From the IMG/VR virus record IMGVR_UViG_3300003322_000267, positions 1-42,323 of that record: a stretch of DNA of 42,323 nucleotides; one strand, given 5' to 3'. Below the pieces are notes generated by a model that ran no database searches, was not told the DNA's origin, and saw only the letters and a program-made list of their open reading frames with translations. The stretch is from a virus. Made by a program: the position numbers and the translations under genes. Of the stretch, positions 15,172-23,353 are shown piece after piece; position 1 is the stretch's first letter; the number at the start of each line of letters is the position of its first letter.

Positions 15172-15646
15172 ATTGGCTTACGGGCTGCTCGGGATCAGCG
15201 CCGCCACGGGCGTGCAGATCGATCCGGGGATGTATGCCGATGCGCTGGTGATGCTCAACAGCATGATGGCGAAATATTCGGGCCAGAGCGTGCGTGTCGG
15301 TTACAACCTGGCGCCGGAAAGCAGCGACGATCAGAATCAGGAAATGGGCACGCCTGACACGCTCGATGAGCCGTTCTATTATCAGCTCGCCGTGCGCCTG
15401 GCACCGACCATAGGCAAGCAGCTCAATCCGGCTCAGCTCGCCATCGCCCAGGCTGGTGAAGTGGCGCTACAAGCATGGTCCGGCTCGCGCAACATCCCGC
15501 AAATGCAATTCTCGCGGCAAACGCCGGTTGGCGGCGGTAACAAGCCCTATCGCACCATGCCCGGCCAGTACATGCAGCCACAATATCCGATCGGCATCAC
15601 GGGCGGTACCGATCTCGATGCGAACGGGGAACCGCTGACGCAATGA
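15149..15646 (+). CDS. Tail accessory / head-completion protein, P22 gp4-like
   Basis: 165 residues, matching P22 gp4 (166), the first protein added below the portal after packaging. The helical N-terminus (YGLLGISAATGVQIDPGMYADAL), the MLNSMMAKY helix and the FYYQLAVRLAPTIGKQLNP segment are typical of this family. Position after coat and before gp10 agrees with P22 order. It overlaps the following gene by ATGA. Confidence 0.85.
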   Translation: MKKRRCIELAYGLLGISAATGVQIDPGMYADALVMLNSMMAKYSGQSVRVGYNLAPESSDDQNQEMGTPDTLDEPFYYQLAVRLAPTIGKQLNPAQLAIAQAGEVALQAWSGSRNIPQMQFSRQTPVGGGNKPYRTMPGQYMQPQYPIGITGGTDLDANGEPLTQ

Positions 15647-15876
15647 GCGCTGTCGCAGTCCCCTTGCCGGTCGGCGATCTGCGCGATATTCCGTTGATGT
15701 TGCGCCGCCTGGCTGACGATATCCAATCGGGCGCGGTCGCAGGCGTGCATAGCGTCATCGTGGTAGCCAAGGGCGACGATTTGCACGTTTATGGACTCGG
15801 CGACGCGCATAGCGGATATGGTCATTTGCTATTGGCGCTCGGAATGCGTCAACTGGAAGATTCCGCTAATCAATAG
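15643..15876 (+). CDS. Small conserved-type phage protein, 77 aa
   Basis: A compact alpha/beta protein: DIPLMLRRLADDIQSG helix, strand SVIVVAKGDDLHVYGLG, then helix LLLALGMRQLED. This plan is common in small phage proteins of unknown function. It is linked to gp4 by ATGA. Its last ten bases overlap the end of the converging reversed cassette. Confidence 0.65.
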   Translation: MSAVAVPLPVGDLRDIPLMLRRLADDIQSGAVAGVHSVIVVAKGDDLHVYGLGDAHSGYGHLLLALGMRQLEDSANQ

Positions 15877-16168
15877 TATCGGCCAGCGCGCCAAGCGTGC
15901 TGTCAATCACAAGCTTTGTTTGCTCGCCGCCTGTCAGCACTCCGGCGCATCGTGCATTGACGCGGCAATACCAAAAGGCCGATAGCGGCACGGGCAGATC
16001 ACCGATCTGCGCCGGAATGCTCATATCTTGCAGCGGTTGGCACCATCGTAACGTTTGACCTCTCGCGACGCTCGCCGCGTATGCCGGATCGGTGGCGAGC
16101 ATGCGGGTGTGCAAACTGTCCGCTCGGGCTTGGGCGGTTGCCTGGGTGAGGCTGTAGAGCTTTCCCAT
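15866..16168 (-). CDS. Reversed-cassette gene 4, hypothetical 100 aa
   Basis: Last gene of a four-gene leftward cassette inside the rightward late operon. The N-terminus is helical (LTQATAQARADSLHTRML); the middle has strand-like LPVPLSAFWYCRVNARCAG; the C-terminus is helical. AGAGGTG lies a few bases before the ATG. No known domain. It follows the ConA-like gene after a 49-base gap and overlaps the end of the opposite gene by 11 bases. Confidence 0.6.
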   Translation of the reverse strand: MGKLYSLTQATAQARADSLHTRMLATDPAYAASVARGQTLRWCQPLQDMSIPAQIGDLPVPLSAFWYCRVNARCAGVLTGGEQTKLVIDSTLGALADTID

Positions 16169-16217
16169 ATCGCACCTCTTTTATTTTGGATGCGATGAAT
16201 TGTACGGGAAAATTTGA

Positions 16218-16919
16218 TCAGGTGATGCCGGCGCAGATGGTATTGATCGCCGCCACAATAGCATCCCGCTGTGCGAGTGTCGGCACGAACGGGTATCGAA
16301 CGTACATCACGTGATCCGCGTTGCCGAATTGCCCCGGCGACGCGCCGCCGTTGGCGCCGATGGTGATGCCGCCCGGATTGTTGGCGCCGGCCGCGCCGGA
16401 AGTTTCGACAGCATTCAAGCGCACGATCGAGCTCGCGCCGTTGAATGCCGCGCCGATAGTTGTCATGGCATTGGCGCCAGGGCCGGCCGGAGAAGCGCTC
16501 AACAAAGTCGGCGCGATGATCCCGACGTTCGCCAGCGTATTGATCAGGCAATCACCGTTATTCGCGCCGACACCGCCCGCGCCGAACAGATAGGTATTTG
16601 CCGCGGGCAGGGAGAGCAATTTCGCGCGCACGAAGCATGAGCACGGCTGCACTTCGGCAAACGCTGATCGCATCCATTGCCCTACGCCATCCGAGCGCGC
16701 CGCGCCGTTGCCGACGATCGAAAGTTGATTGACGGCGGTTGCCTGCGTGGCGTGGCGGTTGTTGCCGCTCGAATCGTTCCACTGCGAAATGGTGCCGCCG
16801 TTCGGAATGAAGTCGCCTGGGAGCAGCAACAGTGATGGTCCAAGCGCTTTCAGCGCCAACACGGCCGAGCCGTATTGAGACGTTTGCGCGCGATTGAGTG
16901 AACGGATTCGGCTGAGCAT
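16218..16919 (-). CDS. Reversed-cassette gene 3, concanavalin/LamG-like structural protein
   Basis: 233 residues. From about residue 45 the text QWNDSSGNNRHATQAT followed by LLSLPAANTYLFGAGG and later IVRLNAVETSG is typical of phage LamG/concanavalin-like jelly-roll domains found in fibres, decoration proteins and surface proteins. It ends with a helix, TLAQRDAIVAAINTICAG. A carbohydrate-binding or capsid-decoration role is inference. No strong Shine-Dalgarno. It starts six bases after the stop of the preceding cassette gene, so translational coupling is likely. Confidence 0.65.
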   Translation of the reverse strand: MLSRIRSLNRAQTSQYGSAVLALKALGPSLLLLPGDFIPNGGTISQWNDSSGNNRHATQATAVNQLSIVGNGAARSDGVGQWMRSAFAEVQPCSCFVRAKLLSLPAANTYLFGAGGVGANNGDCLINTLANVGIIAPTLLSASPAGPGANAMTTIGAAFNGASSIVRLNAVETSGAAGANNPGGITIGANGGASPGQFGNADHVMYVRYPFVPTLAQRDAIVAAINTICAGIT

Positions 16920-16925
16920 GACCGA

Positions 16926-17258
16926 TCAGAAGCCGATACCGTCAGTCAGTTGCCCGTCAGCCTGACCGGCGCAGAAAATGTCGATCACGTCGCACTCGGC
17001 GTCTTTGGTGAAGGGGACCGATTGGCCCGGCATCACCCATTGATCGTTGGCGGTTGCTTGCTTCACCGAAGCGGGATCGGCCGCGACGCCGGGTTGTGAC
17101 GGCGGATCGATGCGTACGCAAAGGATCGTTGTCGTGCTCTTGTTGCTGACGCAGATCGTGCGTGATCCTTTCGGAACGGTAAACGCCGCCCGACCTGCGT
17201 TGACCGTGATTGCCTGCCCGCTGCCAGGGCGCGGTTGATACGGATAGAGCATGCCCAT
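16926..17258 (-). CDS. Reversed-cassette gene 2, small beta-rich protein
   Basis: 110 residues, mainly short strands: AITVNAGRAAFTVPKG, RTICVSNKSTTTILCVRI, and QWVMPGQSVPFTK. It ends CDVIDIFCAGQADGQLTDGIGF. The pattern resembles small phage beta-sandwich virion proteins that sit near fibre or decoration genes. GGGGTG precedes the ATG, and the previous stop lies three bases away. It shows no catalytic features. Confidence 0.6.
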   Translation of the reverse strand: MGMLYPYQPRPGSGQAITVNAGRAAFTVPKGSRTICVSNKSTTTILCVRIDPPSQPGVAADPASVKQATANDQWVMPGQSVPFTKDAECDVIDIFCAGQADGQLTDGIGF

Positions 17259-17261
17259 GAT

Positions 17262-17894
17262 TTACACCCCATCGAGAGTTTGCAGTTGCCAGGAAAGTTG
17301 CTGAATGGTGAGCACCGCGGCAACATCCATTTTTGCCACGAGGCGAATCTTATCCCCCGTGAGCACTTTGCCGCTCGCGTTGTTGGGGTTGAATACCAAC
17401 CCGGTGAAATTGGCATACATCTGTTGCGCGCCCTGGCCTACACCATTCCAGTGCAACGGCGTTTCGAACGGATTGCTGTCCGGGCCGGTCAGGATCGCCA
17501 GCGTCAACAGCCGCGGGTTGGCGTAAGTCATCGCGATATTCACATTGACAAGCAATGCTTGAATGTCGCGCGCCGCCACGAATTCGCCGGCCAGCGGATT
17601 CGGGGTCAACGAAGTGGTTCCGACCGGCAGCGCGATCATGCGGGCCGGCGTGCTATCCTGATTGGCGATGTTTTGATAAGCGGTGCCGATGTTCGGCGTC
17701 AGCGCCGCCACGGGGCTTTGCATCGCATAGACGCTGGACAGCTTCAGGATGCTCCCGCCACTCGGAAAGCCGAGCAATGAAAAAAGGGATGCGATCGAAG
17801 CGCGGCGCGTATCGCCGTTGTCTGAAGAATAGACCGGAATTTGGTCCGAAGTCTTGAGCGGATTGGCTTGCGAAAGCTGATTGATCTCAGACAT
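17262..17894 (-). CDS. Reversed-cassette gene 1, putative structural protein 210 aa
   Basis: The N-terminus (INQLSQANPLKTSDQIPVYS) resembles the start of phage fibre or attachment proteins. A Ser/Gly linker is followed by beta-rich sequence (RMIALPVGTTSLTPNP, NVNIAMTYANPRLLTLAILTG). GGGGG lies before the ATG at 17894. It is the first gene of the leftward cassette, diverging from the gp10-like gene only 41 bases away. I found no convincing promoter in that gap. Confidence 0.65.
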   Translation of the reverse strand: MSEINQLSQANPLKTSDQIPVYSSDNGDTRRASIASLFSLLGFPSGGSILKLSSVYAMQSPVAALTPNIGTAYQNIANQDSTPARMIALPVGTTSLTPNPLAGEFVAARDIQALLVNVNIAMTYANPRLLTLAILTGPDSNPFETPLHWNGVGQGAQQMYANFTGLVFNPNNASGKVLTGDKIRLVAKMDVAAVLTIQQLSWQLQTLDGV

Positions 17895-17935
17895 GGTATA
17901 ACCCCCGCTGAAAATTTCCGGTACTATATCACGCC

Positions 17936-19339
17936 ATGCAAATTCCCATCTTTGAGGGCTGCTACGTCGATCAAGCCGGCGAATTTCGCAGCTCGTACCC
18001 TCACAATTTGGCGCCCGTCGCTAAAAAGACGGGTTTTTCCGCTGGCTATTTTCGCACAGCGGAGGGAATTGCGACGCTTTGCGCGCTGAGCGGCCGGGAC
18101 CGTGGCGGGATCGAGTGGAACGGCGTGCATTATCGTGTCGCCGGCAGCAAATTGATCAGCGTAAGCGACTCGGGCGCGGTTACCGTGCTCGGCGATGTGG
18201 GCGATAACGGGCTTGATGCGGTTTTTACCTATTCGTTCGATCGCCTGGCGATCGCTTCGGCCGGAATTCTTTGGTATTACCAACCGTCAAGCGGCATTGC
18301 ACCCGTTACTGATCCGGATATCGGCATGGTCAATTGGGTTTTGTGGATCGGCGGATATTTCGCGGTCACGGACGGCACAACCATCGCCGTAACCGAATTG
18401 AATGATCCGTTTAGCGTTAATCCGCTCAAATACGGGAGTGCCGAAGAGTCGCCGGACGAAATCATGATGCTTTTGCGCATCAGTGGGCAGCTTGTGGCGG
18501 TCGGGCGCCTGACGTGTGAATTTTTCCAGAATATTGGCGGCAATCTGTTTCCCTTCCAGCGCATGCAAAATGCGCTGATCGAGCGCGGCGCGGTGAGCCG
18601 CTTCGCTTGCGCGCTCTACAATCAGACGTTCGCCTTTGTGGGCAGTGCTATCAACGAAGAATTGGCCGTATATATGGCCGGCCCAGGGCAGACGATCAAA
18701 ATTTCGACTCGCGAAGTCGAAACCGCGATAAGCGAAATCGGCGGCGCGCCTGCGTTGCGAAATCTGAAGATCGAAACTCGGGTCAGCAAGGATATGCAAT
18801 TGCTCTATGTGCATCTTCCGAGCAAGACTTACGTTTACGATATCAACGCAACGGCGGTTTTCGGCATCCCGATTTGGTATTGCCTCACGTCGGGCACTGA
18901 CGGCGCGTCGCCTTATCGGGGGCGCAATTTCGTCTACACCGGGAATAAATGGGTTTGCGGCGATCAGCAGCAAAATCAGCTCGGCTATCTGTCCAATACC
19001 GACACGAAGCAGTTCGGCGCGCGCGTGCCGTGGCGCTTCGATACGATCTTTTTGCAGAATGAAGGCATGGGCGCGCTTCTGCATCAAATCGGCCTTGTTC
19101 ACAATGCTGGCGCCCCCGGCTCGCCAGCCGTGCTGTGGCTGCAAATGAGCGACGACGGGCGCAACTTCACGCAACAGCGCGCCGCCGGTACGATCAAGAC
19201 GGGTCAGAGCACCGCACGCAGCACATGGCTGCGTAACGGGCGCATGCGCGACCGGCGCATTCTGCGTTTCAGCGGCGTGAACGATGTGCCGGATAGCTTC
19301 GTGCGTGTAGACGCCGAAGCCGAACCGCTCGGGGCGTGA
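17936..19339 (+). CDS. Packaged DNA stabilisation / tail hub protein, P22 gp10-like
   Basis: 467 residues against 472 in P22 gp10, the hexameric tail factor beneath gp4 that holds the needle and supports tailspikes. Opening MQIPIFEGCYVDQAGEFRS and the repeated beta-propeller-like text (GGIEWNGVHYRVAGSKLISV, DRLAIASAGILWYYQP) match the family. It is the first rightward gene after the reversed cassette. No clear Shine-Dalgarno is seen, which is odd for a late structural gene. Confidence 0.85.
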   Translation: MQIPIFEGCYVDQAGEFRSSYPHNLAPVAKKTGFSAGYFRTAEGIATLCALSGRDRGGIEWNGVHYRVAGSKLISVSDSGAVTVLGDVGDNGLDAVFTYSFDRLAIASAGILWYYQPSSGIAPVTDPDIGMVNWVLWIGGYFAVTDGTTIAVTELNDPFSVNPLKYGSAEESPDEIMMLLRISGQLVAVGRLTCEFFQNIGGNLFPFQRMQNALIERGAVSRFACALYNQTFAFVGSAINEELAVYMAGPGQTIKISTREVETAISEIGGAPALRNLKIETRVSKDMQLLYVHLPSKTYVYDINATAVFGIPIWYCLTSGTDGASPYRGRNFVYTGNKWVCGDQQQNQLGYLSNTDTKQFGARVPWRFDTIFLQNEGMGALLHQIGLVHNAGAPGSPAVLWLQMSDDGRNFTQQRAAGTIKTGQSTARSTWLRNGRMRDRRILRFSGVNDVPDSFVRVDAEAEPLGA

Positions 19340-19340
19340 T

Positions 19341-20105
19341 GTGACAAATCCGCTCGTTCTGACACGTCGCGAATTGGCGGAAATTTTTCCGAATAACAAA
19401 GCGATTGAAGCTTACGAACAATTGCAAGATTCGGTTGTTGCTACACCCGATCAGATCGCGCAGATTCAAGCCGATCTCGATGCGGTGACGAATACGGCCA
19501 ATGCAGCAGCCGCGCTCGCCGGCGCTGCAACGACGACGCTCAACGGCGCGCAATTCCTGACGCTTTCCACGAATTCCGGCCTGGGCGCCGAACGCGTCTT
19601 GGCGCCATCTTCGGACTTTCGATTGACGGACCTGGGCGCGAACAATAACGCTGTATTGGCGTTCAATTCGCAAACGCAAATCCTTCCGGCCGATGTGTCG
19701 GATAACACGGGCGTCTTTATCAATGTGACGGGATTAGCGCCTGCTCTCGAAGCCAGTTCAACTTACGTTATCGAAGCGCTCTTGACGTTTCAAAGCGCTG
19801 GCGGCGCGGTAGGTATCGGCCTGGCGTTTGCCATCCCCGCGGGCGCATCGATCAGCGGATCATATCGTCACAATGCGACCGCAACGGGCGAACAGGCGGC
19901 GTATAACACAGCGAGCGGCGCGGTGAACAGCAACACGAGCGCCGTTCCGGCTATCAACGTCAATCTGCCTATTGCTGGCCGATGGATTATCAAAACCGGC
20001 GGAACGGCAGGCGTGGCGCAATTGCAAATGCGAAGCGGCGCGGCGGCAACCGCAGTAACCCTGAAACAAGATTTGTCTGAATTGATTTGCAGGAAAATCG
20101 CATGA
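19341..20105 (+). CDS. Virion protein in the tail-needle position
   Basis: 254 residues, directly after gp10, where P22 has the gp26 tail needle (233 residues). Residues about 20-65 are a likely coiled coil (AIEAYEQLQDSVVATPDQ, IAQIQADLDAVTNTAN). The C-terminal two thirds are beta-rich (STYVIEALLTFQSAGGAVGIG), like a trimer tip or jelly roll. Needle or neck-appendage functions are both plausible; similarity to gp26 is by position and shape only. It starts GTG at 19341, one base after the previous stop, and overlaps the next gene by ATGA. Confidence 0.6.
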   Translation: MTNPLVLTRRELAEIFPNNKAIEAYEQLQDSVVATPDQIAQIQADLDAVTNTANAAAALAGAATTTLNGAQFLTLSTNSGLGAERVLAPSSDFRLTDLGANNNAVLAFNSQTQILPADVSDNTGVFINVTGLAPALEASSTYVIEALLTFQSAGGAVGIGLAFAIPAGASISGSYRHNATATGEQAAYNTASGAVNSNTSAVPAINVNLPIAGRWIIKTGGTAGVAQLQMRSGAAATAVTLKQDLSELICRKIA

Positions 20106-20689
20106 AAAACTTTCATTGCATCACGACCGGCGTTGATGTGTCGCAGCTCATGCTCAAGCTCGCCTATCATCCTGAGTGGTGGCACGCTGACACCTACTTG
20201 CGGAAATATCCGCAAGGCCCGTTCGGTGAGGTCGATTCGATCATCTTGCGCTTCCCGCCGCGCACCGTGACTGAAACGGAAGAGCAGGCCGAAGCGCTGC
20301 GCAACGATCCGACTTACGATCAGCACGAATGCGTTGATCAGCCGATCTACGCTCAATTTCCCGAAGCGCGCGCCATTATCATGCGGATGTTTGCCTTTGT
20401 CGGCGGCGTGCGCCTGGGCCGCGTGATTATCAACCGGATCATGCCGGGAGGTCGCATCTTCAAGCATGCCGACACGCCAGCGCACGCGGATTACTGGCGC
20501 CGGCATCATCTGGTGCTGCAAAGCGCGCCAGGCGTGCAATTTCATGCGGGGGATGAGCAAGTCTACATGGCGCCCGGCGAATTTTGGTATTTCAACAACG
20601 GCAAGGCCCCTGATCGACCGGCGCATGAAGTGATCAACAATTCTCCGATTGAGCGCATCCATCTGATCATGGACGCGCGCACCGAATGA
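20102..20689 (+). CDS. Aspartyl/asparaginyl beta-hydroxylase-like 2OG-Fe(II) protein
   Basis: 195 residues with the double-stranded beta-helix signature. The iron ligands would be HAD (His122, Asp124) and His175 in PAHEVINN. Arg185 in ERIHLIMD is in place to bind 2-oxoglutarate. The APGEFWYFNN strand before the distal His is also typical. The predicted reaction is hydroxylation of Asp/Asn side chains, using 2-oxoglutarate and oxygen. AGGA lies before the ATG at 20102; a TTG at 20087 is an alternative start. It is paired with a GNAT gene, and sits among virion genes, so a virion protein is a possible substrate (inference). Confidence 0.8.
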   Translation: MKNFHCITTGVDVSQLMLKLAYHPEWWHADTYLRKYPQGPFGEVDSIILRFPPRTVTETEEQAEALRNDPTYDQHECVDQPIYAQFPEARAIIMRMFAFVGGVRLGRVIINRIMPGGRIFKHADTPAHADYWRRHHLVLQSAPGVQFHAGDEQVYMAPGEFWYFNNGKAPDRPAHEVINNSPIERIHLIMDARTE

Positions 20690-21165
20690 TTACCTATGCG
20701 GTAGAGCGGTGGCAAGATTGCTGGCGGGAAATGGAACCGCTATGGCGCGAGCACTGGCGCGAAGTTGCGCTTGATCATGAAAAAGTGCCGCTTGATCCGC
20801 GCATCAAAATGTACGAAGCGATGCAGAATGCCGGCGCGCTGCAAGTGCTTATCGTAAGGCAGCGCGGCAGCGTGATCGGCTACCACATCGCCAAAATCGA
20901 GCCTCATTTGCATTACGGTTCCACGCTGCACGCCTTTACCGATGTGTATTACATCAAGCCGGATTGCCGGCGCATGCCGACCGTGGGCGTTCGGCTGTTT
21001 CGGGAAGCGCATCGCTGCCTTAAAGCGCGCGGCGTGAAAAAAATATATACTGCGAGCAAAGCGTTTACAATTTCGCCTGTTACGGGCAAATCGCTCGACA
21101 TGGCGGCGATATTCGAATCAGAGGGAATGCGGCCGACAGAGGTTGTTTATACGAAGCTGCTATAA
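20686..21165 (+). CDS. GNAT-family acetyltransferase-like protein
   Basis: 159 residues with a GNAT order: strand LQVLIVRQRGSVIGYHIAKI, central strand HAFTDVYYIKPDCRR, then the helix VGVRLFREAHRCLKARGV and strand KKIYTASKA. The usual QxxGxG/A acetyl-CoA loop is modified (RRMPTVGVRLF), so cofactor binding should be checked. It overlaps the hydroxylase by ATGA. This hydroxylase-GNAT pair recurs, from memory, in late regions of similar phages. A protein-modification role is inference. Confidence 0.75.
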   Translation: MITYAVERWQDCWREMEPLWREHWREVALDHEKVPLDPRIKMYEAMQNAGALQVLIVRQRGSVIGYHIAKIEPHLHYGSTLHAFTDVYYIKPDCRRMPTVGVRLFREAHRCLKARGVKKIYTASKAFTISPVTGKSLDMAAIFESEGMRPTEVVYTKLL

Positions 21166-21176
21166 AGGGCGGAATC

Positions 21177-21944
21177 ATGCGGGAATACGATCGGCACAAC
21201 CCGGAGAATCGCCGCTTTTGCCACGTTGGCGCTATCATTTCCGCTGGCGCTACTGTCGTCGGTAGCATGATGAGCAGCGACAATTCGAGCGACGCCGCGC
21301 GTTACGCCGCCGATGCCCAATCCGGCGCCAGCGCGGCCCAGGTCGCCGAATACCGGCGCCAGTTCGATACCGTGCGGGAATTGCTCCAGCCTTACGTCAA
21401 TACCGGCTCGACGGCGCTTAGCGGATATAACGATCTGATCGGCCTGAATGGCGATCCCGCGCAACAATTTTCTATCGATCAAATCCGCAAAGGCCCTGCG
21501 TTCGGCTCGTTGAAACAAGTCGGCGAAAACGCCATTCTGCAAAATGCCAGCGCGACAGGTGGGCTGCGCGGCGGCAATACGCAAGCCGCACTTTCGCAGT
21601 TCGATGAGGGATTGCTGTCCAGCCTGATCAATGATCGACTCGCCAAGCTCGGCGGGTTGGTGAGCGTCGGCCAAAATGCTGCGGCTGGCGTCGGCAATGC
21701 GGGGATGCAGACCGGCCAGCTTGTTGGCGGCGCGCTCGGTACCGCAGGCCAGGCGCAAGCTGGCGGCGCGCTCGGCGCGGCTGCGGCGGCGAACAGCGGC
21801 ATATCCGGCATCGTGAACGCTGCGGGACAAATCGCCGGCCGCATTCCTACCGGGTACAGCCTGTTTGGCAATGGCGGCGGATATGCCGTCAACAATCCCC
21901 AGGGCACCGCCGATCCGAGCGGCCTTTACTATCCGGAGTATTGA
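21177..21944 (+). CDS. DNA ejection protein, P22 gp7-like
   Basis: 255 residues (P22 gp7 precursor is 229). Typical features: an Ala/Ser/Gly-rich start with a hydrophobic stretch, AADAQSGASAAQVAEYRRQF helix, LLQPYVNTGSTALSGYNDL, the highly typical ILQNASATGGLRGGNTQAAL, and a Gly/Ala-rich C-terminus. It would be packed in the head and ejected to help make the DNA conduit through the envelope. GGGCGG precedes the ATG at 21177. Confidence 0.85.
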   Translation: MREYDRHNPENRRFCHVGAIISAGATVVGSMMSSDNSSDAARYAADAQSGASAAQVAEYRRQFDTVRELLQPYVNTGSTALSGYNDLIGLNGDPAQQFSIDQIRKGPAFGSLKQVGENAILQNASATGGLRGGNTQAALSQFDEGLLSSLINDRLAKLGGLVSVGQNAAAGVGNAGMQTGQLVGGALGTAGQAQAGGALGAAAAANSGISGIVNAAGQIAGRIPTGYSLFGNGGGYAVNNPQGTADPSGLYYPEY

Positions 21945-21946
21945 TC

Positions 21947-23350
21947 ATGGCCGGCGGACCTTTCGACTATACGCAACCGCTTCAGGTGCAAAGCCCTGCC
22001 GCTGCTGTGGCGGCAGGGTTGCAGACCGGACAGCAAGCGGCGCTTGGCGCGCAAAACGTTGAGCAAAACCGCAATTTGCTCGCTGAGCAAGCGCTCAAGG
22101 TCGAACAAACGCGCATCGCCATGCAGCAAGCGGCCGAACAGCGCCGCGATCTGGCGATCCTGGCGCAAAACCCGAATCCCACGGCGCGCGATTACGCGCA
22201 ACTCGTGCTGAAATATCCGGCCCTGAAAGATAATTTCAAGGCGAGCTTTGATCGCATGGATCAGGAAAAGCAAAAGCAAAATCTCGCTGTTGCTACGCCG
22301 ATCTATGCCGCGATCAGCAACGGCCGCGCGGACCTGGCGGCGAATCTGCTGCAAGAACAGATCGATGCGGAAACCAATTCGGGCGGCGATCCCAATCACA
22401 TCCGTTCGCTTCAGACGTGGAAACAACTTGTCGAAGGCGCTCCCAAGCAGGCGCAAACGATGGGCGCGCTCTATCTCGCCTCCGTGATGGGGCCGGAAAA
22501 ATTCGAAGCGAATTTCGGCAAGCTCGGCAGCGAATCGCGCGAGCAAGCCAAGTTGCCGAGCACCATTCGCGCGACTACTGCCACGGCGGCGAAAACCGAA
22601 GCAGAAGCGGGCGAAGTCGCGCCGAACGCCGCGGCCGCGCGCGCCAACATCAGCAGCGAAATCGACAATCGCGCGCAACGTCTGATGCTCGATCGCGACA
22701 AGCTCACCAGCGAAGTGCAATTGAAGCAACAAGAGCTGAATCAGAAAGCCGGCACCGTGACGGAAGATGCGCGAAAGATCATCAATTCGGCGTCCGAGTC
22801 GGCGGTGCTTGCCCGCAACACGGCGGAACAGGCGCGGCAACTCGCCGGCCAGTTCGAAAAGCTCGACGCGCGCGAAGGTGTCGCGGGCGCGGTGCGTGAA
22901 AAGCTGCGCGAATGGACCGGCAGCGAAGATTACATTTCGCAACTGCGCAGCGAATACACGCGCATTCGCTCAAGCAACATCCTCAAGAATCTGCCTCAGG
23001 GGCCGGCGTCGGACAAGGATGTGGCGTTTGCGATGAAAGGCTTTCTTGCGCCGACCGCTGACGCGAAACAAGTTGCGCAATTTCTGCGCGGCATGGCGAA
23101 AATGCAAGACTGGCAAGCGCAGTACGATGACGCCAAGGGCGAATGGGTTGCCGCTGTCGGCCACGAGGGCAAGGCGCTGAAAGACGTTGAAGTAAACGGC
23201 ATCAAGGTTCCGGCGGGCTATACGCTGAGCGAATTCGTAAAGCAAACCATGAAACCGCCCGGTGCTGAAACGCAAGCGCCGCAGCCTGGCGCACAAACCG
23301 ACTACTTGCGCAAATACGGCACGCCGCAGCAACGCGCGCCGCAGGGGTAG
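21947..23350 (+). CDS. DNA ejection protein, P22 gp20-like position
   Basis: 467 residues (P22 gp20 is 471). It is almost wholly helical with long Gln/Ala/Glu/Lys-rich coiled coils (NRNLLAEQALKVEQTRI; LMLDRDKLTSEVQLKQQELN). This is typical of podovirus inner-core ejection proteins. It lies between gp7-like and gp16-like genes as in P22. GGAG supports the ATG at 21947; a TTG at 21941 is weaker. Confidence 0.75.
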   Translation: MAGGPFDYTQPLQVQSPAAAVAAGLQTGQQAALGAQNVEQNRNLLAEQALKVEQTRIAMQQAAEQRRDLAILAQNPNPTARDYAQLVLKYPALKDNFKASFDRMDQEKQKQNLAVATPIYAAISNGRADLAANLLQEQIDAETNSGGDPNHIRSLQTWKQLVEGAPKQAQTMGALYLASVMGPEKFEANFGKLGSESREQAKLPSTIRATTATAAKTEAEAGEVAPNAAAARANISSEIDNRAQRLMLDRDKLTSEVQLKQQELNQKAGTVTEDARKIINSASESAVLARNTAEQARQLAGQFEKLDAREGVAGAVREKLREWTGSEDYISQLRSEYTRIRSSNILKNLPQGPASDKDVAFAMKGFLAPTADAKQVAQFLRGMAKMQDWQAQYDDAKGEWVAAVGHEGKALKDVEVNGIKVPAGYTLSEFVKQTMKPPGAETQAPQPGAQTDYLRKYGTPQQRAPQG

Positions 23351-23353
23351 ACC

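Noticed and set aside
18287-19399. 370-codon minus-strand frame opposite the gp10-like gene
   Set aside because: Although a real reversed cassette ends nearby, this frame is fully antisense to gp10 and has no recognisable features, so I treat it as a shadow.
21929-22942. 337-codon minus-strand frame opposite the gp20-like gene
   Set aside because: Arg/Phe/Leu-rich shadow with no start signals.
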